Of a stretch of DNA of 64,000 nt, positions 33,596 through 64,000 are shown in pieces; the stretch's first letter is position 1, and every line of letters begins with the position of its first letter. The DNA is from Eudorina sp. 2006-703-Eu-15 (taxonomy: Eukaryota; Chlorophyta; Chlorophyceae; Chlamydomonadales; Volvocaceae): the NCBI GenBank assembly GCA_003117195.1, contig BDSI01000122.1, forward strand, positions 306,241 to 370,240, given 5' to 3'. A program made the position numbers and the translations under genes. The notes under the pieces were generated by a model. The model was not told the origin of the DNA. It worked only from the letters and a program-made list of their open reading frames with translations, and made no database searches.

Positions 33596-33901
33596 ATGAT
33601 GTATGCGGGGTTTCTCACCCTGGGACTCTGCACTCTGGGGACGTCTGGCGCCGTCTGGCGGCAGTTCAGGCCAGGAGGTTTTGGGAGAAGGCTCCAATGG
33701 AATATTACAGGGTGCGCGCTGCCAAGCAAGCAGCGTTACCGTACGGGATTCCTTAACAGCACAACCCGCACCGATAGGGACTGGAGCTGACCGGGACAGC
33801 CCGCCTATGCCTGCCGCAATCGTCGCGATGGGACCGGTGGCGTGTAGGACGCGTGTTATCTGTTTGGTGATGATGCAATACTGTGCATTTGCACCTGTGA
33901 C

Positions 33902-34229
33902 GCCGGACACTGGATAAGTATATTGCGCCTGGTTACGCAATCACGTGCGGAAACATAGGTTGCCCAAGCTCCGAAGCCCTATCTGCGGCGAATCTTTGAT
34001 AGTGTTTTCCAGTCAGCCGACACACCCTAACCGGTGTCAGCCGTTAAATGCAAATATGCCAGCAGGCCGGACACTGGATAAGTATATTGCGCCTGGTTAC
34101 GCAATCACGTGCGGAAACATAGGTTGCCCAAGCTCCGAAGCCCTATCTGCGGCGAATCTTTGATAGTGTTTTCCAGTCAGCCGACACACCCTAACCGGTG
34201 TCAGCCGTTAAATGCAAATATGCCAGCAG
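33902..34229 (+). repeat. Exact tandem duplication of a 164-bp unit
   Basis: The unit starting gccggacactggataagtat occurs at 33,902-34,065 and again at 34,066-34,229 with no difference I could find. It contains a TGCAAAT word, caccctaaccggtgtcagcc and the GTGTTTTCCAGTCAG stretch. No open frame. It lies 310 bases upstream of the helicase start codon. Confidence 0.95.
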
Positions 34230-34541
34230 ATAGGTGCTACAATGCAAGAATGGTTGGTATACCTTGTACAGCCAGTACAGCCTAGTAGAAGCAACCGTGC
34301 TTGACCGTTGCAAGGGCAACTGGCTGTTACCATAACCCTTCTCCAGATAAAACAGCAACTCTGACGATGTGGGTCGGTCTGTTTGACCGTGAAAAAGATT
34401 TTGACATCATTTCTAGGTGCGCTTTACGTTCCGTTTGGCAAACAAGTCGCCACGATATCGCGGAGTATTCTCTCATAAATTAGGGCTAGCTACATTATCA
34501 CGATGCAGTGTCGCATGCCCAACAGTTGAACCCCATCCACC

Positions 34542-50581
<16,040 letters not shown>

Positions 50582-51314
50582 GCTGTCTTGGTCGTGAGTT
50601 GGGATTGATGCTGCACTTGCCTTCCTGTCCCGATGGCGCGGCTTTGCTTTGCTTTGCTGTTTGCTCGATTTACACGGACTGGGCAAGGTTAAACCGGGCG
50701 GATTGGGTTGGGTTGGCTTGGGTTGGTTAGCTTGGGTGGGGTGGGGTGGGGCTGCACCCGTGCACAGGGTTGGACTGGAATGGGCTGGGGTGGGGTGAGG
50801 TGGGGATGGGGGCTGACGGCGTGAGCTTCTGACTACGGGTGGCCGCAGAGACAGGCGGCAATTCGAAATGTACGGCGGCGCGTTTGCGGGTGGCTTGCTT
50901 TGGCGAGAGGGGTGGCCGGGACAGCTGGGTCAGAGGAGAAGAGGGAAGGGAAAGGGAGAGGGCGCCGAGGGGCGGGAAGGGAGGTGACACTCTTAAGGGT
51001 TGGTGCGGACGAGATCGTCCGGATGGCCGTCTGCAAGGCAATGAGCGATGGAGCTGGTTGTGACCGTGTCGTACACAGGGGATGGGATGCGCTGTGTGCG
51101 TGCCCCCTGACGCCTACTACCTCCGAGTGGCAGCCGAGAGAGTGGAGCCGCTGCTGGCGGGAGACTCCAGCTGCTGCTGTCGTGCTCACGCCGCCGCCAT
51201 CACATACATGCCTTTGAGGGGGCCCTACCGGTGGCAGCTTATGACCACCTTGGCTTGTAGGAAGCCCCCGGGCCGCACTGCGCCCCATGTTATGGGAGAC
51301 CCCTGAAGCTGCCA
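50582..51314. other. Helicase 3' flank, no supported gene
   Basis: Contains gggttgggttggcttgggtt-type G/T-rich words at 50,704-50,780. No coding or RNA gene recognised. Confidence 0.5.
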
Positions 51315-51398
51315 CTGTACTGTACTGTACTGTACTGTACTGTACTGTACTGTACTGTACTGTACTGTACTGTACTGTACTGTACTGTACTGTACTGT
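51315..51398. repeat. (CTGTA)n pentanucleotide repeat, about 16 copies
   Basis: Perfect 5-base array (ctgtactgtactgtac). Each unit contains the palindrome GTAC, so the single strand can fold back on itself. Confidence 0.97.
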
Positions 51399-51860
51399 GC
51401 ACGATTGGAAACGATATCATCGCACTGTTCCTGGACGTGGCAAGCCGCCTGGAACAGGCGGGATTTCAGGCTCTAACTGCCGTACTGGAATGTACGGCCG
51501 CCTCATGGACTGGAGGTCCTGTGGGTTGCGTTTCCGCCTCTCCCTCCCGCTCCGCCGTCCCAGGAAAGCGTTGACTGAGGGACAGGTGCATTGCCTGCAG
51601 GGAGCGGAGCGAGTAGGGCGCTGCTAAGGATACAGTTGCTCGTTGACAAAATTGGTTCTACGTTTTGTACGGCACCGTTGACTTCTTGGATCGCAGGACC
51701 CTGACCCGCGGGTTGGCCGCGGGCCCTCAAGGTCATTACCGGCCCCCGGATCCCTCCCTCGACTCCCAGCCTGAGCCGGGGGCCTGGGCCGCGCCCGCCT
51801 GGGATGGATTGGGGCAGACGGCTGGCCCTTAATTGCCGGTCGTATTCAACATGACATCCC

Positions 51861-51932
51861 GTCATCGTGGTGTAGTGGAATCACGTCTGTCTCACACACA
51901 GGAGGTCCCCAGATCGAAACTGGGCGATGACA
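51861..51932 (+). tRNA. tRNA-Val (anticodon CAC)
   Basis: The acceptor stem is a perfect 7-bp pairing (GTCATCG with CGATGAC). The D arm has GTG/CAC and the AGTGG loop. The anticodon stem TCTGT/ACAGG closes the 7-base loop CTCACAC, giving anticodon CAC for valine GTG codons, fitting a GC-rich genome. The variable loop is AGGTC, the T stem CCCAG/CTGGG, discriminator A. The internal promoter boxes are present (TGGTGTAGTGG as box A, GATCGAAAC as box B). There is no intron. One oddity: the T loop starts A-T-C-G-A rather than T-T-C-G-A. No run of four T follows for about 80 bases, so termination may be leaky or the copy may be weakly expressed. Confidence 0.93.
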
Positions 51933-52639
51933 TTGATTTGGTACTGATATTATGCCTATATACAGTTTGGCACCAATTGCTTTCCTTTCTTTGCGGGGTT
52001 GCCGATAACTGGGAATTTTGGGTGCTAACAGGAGCATTCAGATACCACCTCCAGATAGATGCCATGGTCAGGCCCCCATGAGGGTTAAGCACGGCGAGTG
52101 CACTGGTACTGGCACTAACACCAGGGTTGCTCGCTCAGCCCTGTTTGTCCGCTGACCTCGCTGAGGAGTCACGGAGCATAGGCTCGCGGAAGCCTACCAC
52201 CAGATTCCCTACCTGCAACGGGTCCTGCCCGCGTAAGCGAGACATACCGCCATTATTGCTGACATTGCTGACAGCATCTGTGCTGAATGCCAAGCATCGC
52301 CGCGCCGTTCAGGGACGGCGACTGGTCCCTCCTCTTATCCTGTCACGTCGGATGACCCTTGGCTGTCTCTATCGCTCGGAAGCAAGGCAATGAGCTCACG
52401 CTCCGGTCTCGCGTTGCCGTACGAATAGCAGTCCAAACGACCGTGCGGTCGCCTGCCGTATGACCGCCAGTACGTCATAACCGACCAGCCTGCTCGGTGA
52501 CCACAACGGGACAAGCCACCAACGGTGCCTGACACCATGCAACCGACTGAACATAGTTCTGCAGTCTTGCTTGTGGGACCAGTTGGCTTTGCTCCAAAGG
52601 TTCGTACCAAGCGACGTCGAGGATGAAGGGCCATAAGGC
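51933..52639. other. No supported gene
   Basis: Less GC-rich DNA between the tRNA and the LINE cluster. All reading frames are interrupted. It might include decayed 5' sequence of the LINE that follows. Confidence 0.5.
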
Positions 52640-56611
<3,972 letters not shown>

Positions 56612-56884
56612 ACTTACTTTTGGTCGGCCACTAGGGCCTCGACCGTCGATTCAATTAGAAATGACAGATAACACACTTGAGCACCGAACTCTCCAAAATT
56701 TTTACTAACATGTGCCGGCATATTTCAATATGCCGAATTCAAGTTTTTTGGGCGCTTTCGGACACGGGAATGGCCGTCGACAGTAGTCAACGACCAGACC
56801 TCTTTCACTAACGCGCCACAGCGCACCAACCCCTTTTCCTAGACCTCAAGAACAATTCATTTTAAATCTCAATTACCTAACACA

Positions 56885-58910
56885 ATGACTCAACAGCGGC
56901 GGCAGCGTACACGGCCTCCACGCGGTACCGACAACGACGCAGCGCCCGAACGCGGCGCGTTCCGCATGAGAGATCTGTACGAGGAGCTTAATGAACCTGC
57001 TATTCCTGGGGAGACAATCCGCTGCGAATTGAGTGCCCCGGCGGCAGCGCGGACCTGGACACGCTCACCTGGGCGCGACAGGGCACCCTTGGGAACGCGA
57101 TCGTCCAAGCCATCGACCCGACGGGAACGGACACGTGGCTATCGATCAAGCCACAGCCTACCGACCGAATCCAGACGGGCCCACGATGGTAAAAGTCAGG
57201 GCCCGAGCACCGCAGGGGACTCTGGCCAAACTCGCACCCCGGCTCACACAAGGGGACGGACTGGACCTGCCACCGTTTCCAATCCTCTCCGGACAACCTG
57301 AGCTGGCAAGCGGCGGGGTCCGAATCCTCGACGCTCCCAAGGTCACAGTTAGGCAATACCGCGTCGGTGGACGACCCTGGGATGTTAAGCCCTGGATGGT
57401 AAAACCCATGCTTGAGCGGACCATCCCGGGCCTCCAGGGCCACGTCAAGGATGTCCGGTGCCTGGACTTGTCCACGGACGTGATGGTGGGCGTGAGCCCA
57501 GACGCCCCAACACTGCCTGAGACGCTTGAACTCAGTTTCAGTGACCTCCACAACAGGCCAGCCGAGGCCACGCTGACGTTCCGGTGCATGCCGCTGCCCC
57601 GATGCGAGGCCAGCGTCTCAAGCAAGCCCCCCCCCGGCGATCGTCATTGCCAGAGAAAAGCACTGGCGAACAGTCGCCGACCACGTGCGGCCCGTCGTGC
57701 AGCAGATGGTAGCCATCGAGCACGAGGTCCGGCTCAAGAGGATATACCAGCAGCGGCGTCAGCAGCTGCAGCTGCTGCCGCTGGCCCCTCAGACCCCCGC
57801 CCGGCGGCGGCGGCACGGACTCAACCGCGGTCGGAGACAGACCCACAGCACGCCCCAGGCCAGGCAGCGGCGGCAGCCGCAACCACGGCGACGGCGGACA
57901 GGGCGAGCCGAAGCGCAAGGGGACCCCGGCGCCTACAGCCAGAGCAGCAACGGACGGTCAGACACGGACTCCCGCATCCTCCGGTAACCGCGCGGCGCGC
58001 AGCAGCTCGCGGAAACACTCCGGCAGCAGGCGGATCAAGAGACCAAAGCGCACAACGCTGAGGTCAGAGCTCGGACAGCGGCGCACTTAGCCCAGCAAGA
58101 CGCGGAGGCCAAGGCCGCACGAATCGCCGCCGCCGAGCCGCCGCCGCCGAGCCAGCGTGCCGAGGCACAGCGTGAGGCTGCAGCCGCCGCCGCGCCGCCG
58201 AGACACAACGCACCGCTGCGCCCGCCGCCGCCGAGGCGCAGCATGCCGAGGCACAGCGCGCCACGGAGACCAGGGCTGCCGAATGCGCCACCCCGACCAG
58301 GGCTGCGAATCGGGCCACCGCCGCCCCAGCAAGCCCGCAACGACAACTGAGACGGCCGAAGGTGCCACGGGGAGCGGGCAAACAGCCGCTACGACGCCCC
58401 GCACCACGCGGCCCGCCAGCGACGCGCGCCAACAGGCGGCTACCCCTGCCGCTGCAACGCCTTGTGAGCCTAACAGGGCGCAATCGGCAGACGGCCCAGC
58501 CACACAGCCCGATAATACCCGGTTGGGCCGGCCCCGGCGCCGCAACACCCAAAAGGGCAGTCCCCACCGCTGACCAGCCCCAAGGCCAACGCAAACGTGG
58601 CAAATCGGTCCGATCACGGACCTCTCGGATGCGGAGCTCCTGGCCACGTACAACACCCCCGGGAGAAAGCAGTGGATGCGCAAGGTGGTCGCCGACGGCA
58701 CAGACGAACCTATGGGCGTGTACCGTGAACGGCTCATATCCCTTCAGGAGGGCGCGCGGCGCGCCCAGAGGAAGTCCGTGCTCGCCAAGGCTGACAAGAG
58801 AGCAGCTGCCGACGCCAGCCAGCACGCAGACGCCCGGGACCAGCCAGCAGACGTCCCCAGCATGCAGCTACGCTGTCCCAGGCAACCCGCGAGGACGCCC
58901 TGACACAGTA
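56885..58910 (+). pseudogene. LINE copy 2 ORF1 (gag-like), frameshifted
   Basis: Starts MTQQRRQRTRPPRGTDNDA (56,885). Collinear coding moves between frames: ADLDTLTWARQGTLGNAIVQ near 57,040, then a clean stretch about 57,186-57,620 (VKVRARAPQGTLAKLAPRL, VTVRQYRVGGRPWDVKPWMV, ELSFSDLHNRPAEATLTFR), followed by Ala/Gln/Arg low-complexity DNA (57,700-58,560) and a last charged block (58,600-58,900: DAELLATYNTPGRKQWMRKV). No Cys/His knuckle was found in this ORF. It probably encodes the nucleic-acid-binding chaperone of the element; that is inference from position. Confidence 0.65.
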
Positions 58911-59000
58911 CCCTCCCAGGCGAGAGCGGCGACCACGCCGCGAACCCCCGGACCATGAGGAGCGCAACTGCCAGGGGAGGCCGGCCCCCATGCCCGACCA

Positions 59001-62000
59001 TTGCGGGTGGCGTCCCACAATGTGGGAGGCCTCCGAGTTGCCGAGGGACGTGCAGCAGCACGCCTCGAAGCAGCGGTCCAACTATGGGCTGAATTACAAC
59101 TCGACGTGGTCTGTCTGCAAGAAACACATCACGTCTCAGAGGAAGATCAGGCCTCTGCAGCACGCGCTCAGCTGCGCTGCAGAGCGTCGACACCTACCGG
59201 GCTGGCTCATCGCTGCTCCTCGTGTCAAGTGCGGGCCACGTACGGCAGGAGTAGCCATCCTCGTCCGGGCGAACCTGCTCCCCGAGCCACCCTCGCAGCT
59301 AGCCCTCCACCGCCGGTGTTCCATCCGGGTGGTTCACAGCGTGCAGCTTTCAGTGGGCGGTCACCGTCTGCAGATATGCTGTATGTACTTCCCAGGCCAG
59401 CAGAGAAGGAGCCGCCTCCCTGCGCCAGCAACTATGCCAGGCCTGCCTCGCCCCACAGCAACAGCTGCGGCTGGCGATGGCACGGTTGTGCTGTGGGGGG
59501 GCGACTTCAACTTGTGGAAAACCCAGCCCTGGACTGCTCCGCCGGACCGGGGGGCCGCGCTGGTGACCGACCCCGTCCCAGTATCTCCAGGCAGCTGGAA
59601 CCGGTGCGGCGATGGTCGACAGCTTCCGCTGACGCATCCGCAACGACGCGAGTACACACACCTGTACCGCGCACCTCACCCTGGCGGCTCCGACTGGACC
59701 GCATCTACATCCCGGAGGTCGCAAGCCCTTCATTCACCGAGCCACCATCCCACCGCGTCCCCGTCAGACACCGCCTTGCCCTCTTACACCTATCGGCGCG
59801 ACCGCAGCCCCAATCCAGAAGGTGCCCGCCGCCTTCGCCTCCACTTCCTCTCGCACCCAGACCTTAAACGGTCCCTGGGAGACTGGCTGGACGAGCAGGT
59901 GACGCTGCACCTATCGGGAACAACAACAAGACCAAGAAATCCTGATTGGTGGCCCGGGTTCAAGCGGCGACTCACAGCCCAGGTGGCGCAGCTGAATCGT
60001 GAGGCTCAGACCGGCGCAGCCGACCACAGCCAGCGTGCAACAGCTACGGAGCGGCAAAGGAGGCCACCAAAGTCTGGATGAACACCCTGCAGATGCAGCC
60101 CGCCTGGCGGCGGCCGTGGAAGCCCAGGTAGCCGTACAGAAAGGCATGCACGCCGCAGGGGGGGCCGAGGTGCTCGCAAGCCAGGCGGAAATGGATCAGC
60201 GACGGCGAGCGGCCCTCCCCGGCGCTCACTAAGCTTGTCCATGACACCGGCAGCGAGGAGATGCAGGTGGCCCAGGTCCCTCCGTTCTGCGAGACCCAAC
60301 ACGGGCCAACTCGCCAGCGACCCCGCACGAGTGGCCCAAATCATTGCAACTATTGCGGACGTCAGCGCCCTGCATCAGAGCGAGCTGCCGACGGCAGTGA
60401 AGCAGCAAGCACAGGCGCAGGTCCTGGAGGCCTACAGGCCCACCCCTACGCTACCGGAGGACCCGGGGACACCGTCGCCATCCTGAGGTCGCCACCGAGG
60501 AGGTACTGGCGGCCTCAAGGCCACGCACGGGCAAGGCACCAGGATGGGATGGACTGCCCGTTGAGCTATACAAGCCTTCAGCAGGCAGTGCGCTCCCTGA
60601 TGCCGCTGTATACACAGCCATCGGTAGACTGGCTGCATGCCGGCAAGGTTCACAGACGGCATTATCAAGGTACTGTTCAAAAAGGCGACCCACGCAGCCG
60701 GGAAACTACCGCCTATCACCCTTCTCAACACGACTACGCACCTCGCCAAAATACTGGCAGCGCGCCTGGGCCGCCCTCAACACCGCCATCTCCGCCGAGC
60801 AGACGGCCTTCCTGCCGGCGCCTGATTGGCTACAATATCTTCACCCTCCGCCACTCCCCATCTCTCCGCCGGCAAGGGCGCGCAGCCATGTCGCCTTCCT
60901 GGACTTCGCCAAAGCGTACACACCGTCCACGCGACTTTTTGGAGGCTGCGATGCGGAACTGGCGCATCTGAAAACCTGCGCAAGTGGTCTCGACTCTCCT
61001 GTCGGACAACGGGCGCAGACACTGTGGAGGCCGGCTCTCCACCCGGTCCACATGGCGGCGGGCGTACGCAGGATGCCCTTGGCCCCCGCTGTATCTCTTT
61101 GTAGCGCAAGCCCTTCTGTCATGGCTGCAGCGGAACAACATCGGATCCGAATGAGTCCCGCAGACGAGGACCGCATGACAGCGTTCAGTTCGCAGACGAG
61201 CCAGGTCCTTCTGGAAGGGGAGGCGACTGTCCCGGCGTTTCTTGAGCCATGCAAACCTTCGCGCAAGCAGCTGGCAACGGTTGAACCGAGACAAGGTGAA
61301 CTCCTGAAGATTGGATCCGAGCAGCCGAACCACCGGCACCGGACCGAACGCCGCCACGATTGCAGGCTCCGACAGGTCTCGGCAGCCACCGCTCTCGTAT
61401 CCGATTCTCGAACTCTCCAGCCTCCTTGCCCCCCGCAGCAGTCCCTCTTGACAGCCCGACAACGCATGGACCGCCTCACCAGACCGCCGCTGACTGTATT
61501 CGGTCGCTGTGCGGGGGCTTCTGCCTACGCACTCCAACTGGATACGTACCACTGGGAACATGGCGGCCTCCCACACAAGGCGAGGAGGAACAACTGGAGA
61601 GCTGGGCCGCGGCCGTCGGGGACCGGCGGGTCAGCCCGGTGACGCCTTGCCAACGCCTAACGGGCGTCCCCCGACAGCTGCTCTATGGCCACCCGGCCAC
61701 GGGCGGTTTCGGACTCTTGCCACTCAAAGCCCACTGCTACGCGCGGAGGCTGTGTGGGCGACACGCCTGGCCCGGTCGGTGGGCCAACCGCCAGGGGTGC
61801 CGGGCCACCCGTGGCGCAGGTGACGGCCACCTACCTTCGGCACCACCACCCGAATCTTAGCCCCAGCTCAGTACTGACGGCAGGCCACCAGACAGCGCGG
61901 ACACGCTGCCTGGATTGGCATCGCTGCCGCAGGACATCCGCAGAATCATGGGGGCCCTCAGCCGCCTCCCGCCGGTGCAAGATGTGGACTCATCCCCACT

Positions 62001-63209
62001 CCCGGCGGCCGCGACTGGTGCTTCAACATCCCTTGTGGGGGAACCCACTCCTACCTAACACCACTCCGGGGCAGCGGACGATGGCATGGAGGACCGCACA
62101 GGCGACACGACCCGGACTTCACGCCGGTGAGACGCGGGACACCGCGACCGCCAGCGTGGCCCGGCCTGGAGAGCGCGGCACACACGCCTGGCAGCATGCG
62201 GGAAGCTTCGCACAGTTGGGGACGCAGTGCGGTCGCGCGTGCAGCCGCGAGCACCGCAGCCGGTGCTGGATGGGACGCGTGGGTCCGCGACCACCTGGGT
62301 CCACAGGGGTCCATGACTTAAGCGAGGCCGACCCTGACGGCCATCCACTGTCTACTCGCCGACATCAGCGACGAGTGGCGGGAGCTGCAGCAGCGTGCGG
62401 ACCATCCCGAGCGGGCGGGGACCTGGAGTCTGAGAAGAGACCCGTCGCGGCTTGTGGACCGGATGGGGTGGAGGCTAGCCAACTCGCTGACGGTCAAGCT
62501 TAGTGCCTGACGGTCCGGCTGGCGACACAGCTGCAGATGCAGGAGGTGCGCCGCACGGGCACGACAGCATGCGAATACGAGCAGAGCCAGGGACAGCTTG
62601 AGACAGACGGAGTGGCTGGGCCCCCGGCATTCAGCATGCCTGCCACTCTACAGCGCTTTGGGCCATCAAGTGGGAACGAGAGCACAAAGAAACACTGTGG
62701 CGCCTGGCGGTTGACGGGGTCCCGCTGCCTGGCAACAGCCACCTCCACAACGCCCACCCCGAGGCGTGCGGGTGTGCGAGTACGGCGGTGCGGGGCCCCA
62801 CCCGTGTTCACCACGGGCACACCATTTCTGGCATGCCCGTCGCTCAGGCAGTGATACAGCAGATCGGGTACACGTTCCGGGCCCCATCACCGAGCCAACG
62901 TGTGGCTGGCTGAGCCGCCACAGGGGTACAGCAAGGGGTTTGGGACATCGTTGCCCTAGCGGCGCTGACGGCCATGGAGCGGCGAGGGTGGGGTTACGTG
63001 CAGCGACCCTCCACGGCGGCGCACAGCCCGTGCCGGGGCGCGGCTGCCCGTCGCGTTGATGTAGCTAAGGCGCGCGCAGTCATGGAGTTTCTGGCAGCGG
63101 GTGGCCAGTTTCGCAGAACTGGGCCGACCGCGACGGGATGGAGGGGTGGGACCGGACCACCCAATCCTATCGGTGGTGGACGGCCGATCCGCTGCGTGCA
63201 GCCAGTAGA
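59001..63209 (+). pseudogene. LINE copy 2 ORF2: APE endonuclease, RT, C-terminus, multiply frameshifted
   Basis: APE-type endonuclease motifs are in order though in two frames: RVASHNVGGL (59,001), LDVVCLQETHH (about 59,100), then VAILVRANLL, LQICCMYFPGQQ and VLWGGDFNLW (about 59,490-59,520). RT follows: LPPITLLNTTTHLAKILAAR (about 60,700-60,765), VAFLDFAKAY (motif A, about 60,893), and the FADD region near 61,190, now split. The remainder parallels copy 1 to 63,209. Individual open pieces are short because of single-base losses. With those ignored it would be a complete L1-type ORF2. Confidence 0.85.
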
Positions 63210-63881
63210 CGTAGACTCGTGATGGATAGATAGCAGCGCGAGACGCTAGGGGGTAGGGATTGGACTAGGGAAGCCCACTTCCGGGCACGATGGGATCCGA
63301 GGGTGCCCGAGAGGTCGGGCCGACCAGTGGGAGTTGGCAGCGAGCGGACGTGTAGCGAGGGCCGCTTGCGACGGGAAGGGTGTACGACAGGGAAGCTTGC
63401 GTGTGATGTGCTGCCTTGTGCAAACCATAGCCCCATCATGGAGCACCCGATGCATACCCGGACCCAGCAAGCCTGACGCGTGCGAGCCGCCTCGCTCTGC
63501 TCAGCTGGCAGGCAGGCCTGCGAGAGGTGCAACCCTAGCTATTACGATTAGTTAGGACGCGGGACCAGGCTAGTTTTACCGCACCAAGCAGGGGCGCGCT
63601 CCGAAACGCGCCTGGGTGCTGCAAGGACTTGAGGAGGTTGAACAGCGGACTGCGAGGCGCAGACCGCCGGGATGGGCCTTCGCCCACTCCCTTGAGGGGG
63701 CACAGCGGTCACCGATCCTCGGATCTGGCACGCGCCCTAGGTTGAGAGCGAGGGACAGAGGCCCTTACGCCCTTTCCCCCGTATCCGGGGAAAGTGCTTC
63801 GGCGGTCTCCGTATGGGGCGGGTTAGCGCCCCGGCCAGTGTCGGCCCGGCAGATATGTAACGATTCACACACACACACACA

Positions 63882-64000
<119 letters not shown>

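Noticed and set aside
57033..58061. 342-codon frame as a host gene
   Set aside because: It is one frame of LINE copy 2 ORF1; its start and end are in other frames and it lies between a LINE 5' UTR and an APE endonuclease.

Overview
The window looks like nuclear DNA of a flagellated, chlamydomonadalean-type green alga. It is mostly very GC-rich and dense in (CA)n and G-rich microsatellites. Genes are cut into many short exons with GT-AG introns. It encodes a plastid protein of the green lineage (CGLD27/DUF1230), a centriole/basal-body protein (FOR20), an organelle-type methionine aminopeptidase and a tRNA-Val. One TGTAA polyadenylation signal, typical of this group, follows the FOR20 gene. Species cannot be named from the sequence.

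Layout. 1-12,851 (minus): a large TPR-repeat protein, at least 18 exons and over 1,000 residues, running off the left edge; its introns are full of repeats. 13,398-14,925 (plus): a three-exon unrecognised protein, divergent from the TPR gene. 14,983-20,280: no convincing gene. 20,281-25,043 (minus): seven-exon type I methionine aminopeptidase, divergent from CGLD27 at 25,480-28,846 (plus) across a 436-bp shared promoter. 29,700-34,540: a less GC-rich island with three compact genes (FOR20; a 98-residue basic protein; a 108-residue putative plastid membrane protein), a LINE fragment with target-site duplication and an exact 164-bp tandem duplication. 34,542-50,581 (plus): an 18-exon, 1,455-residue SMARCAL1/ZRANB3-like annealing helicase with an N-terminal GRF zinc finger, a HARP-like region, the SNF2 ATPase and a 638-residue low-complexity last exon. 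One intron holds an antisense reverse transcriptase. 51,861-51,932: tRNA-Val(CAC). 52,640-64,000: three non-LTR retrotransposons head to tail, each ending in (CA)n and each followed directly by the next.

Exon models for the aminopeptidase, CGLD27, FOR20, the helicase and the 208-residue gene were built by hand; all splice phases agree and total lengths divide by three. The TPR model has one unresolved gap and one phase conflict. No operon-like cooperation is implied. Two linked themes are visible: divergent gene pairs sharing short promoters, and a landscape shaped by LINE families whose (CA)n tails account for several of the CA/TG microsatellites, with neighbouring elements joined at those tails.
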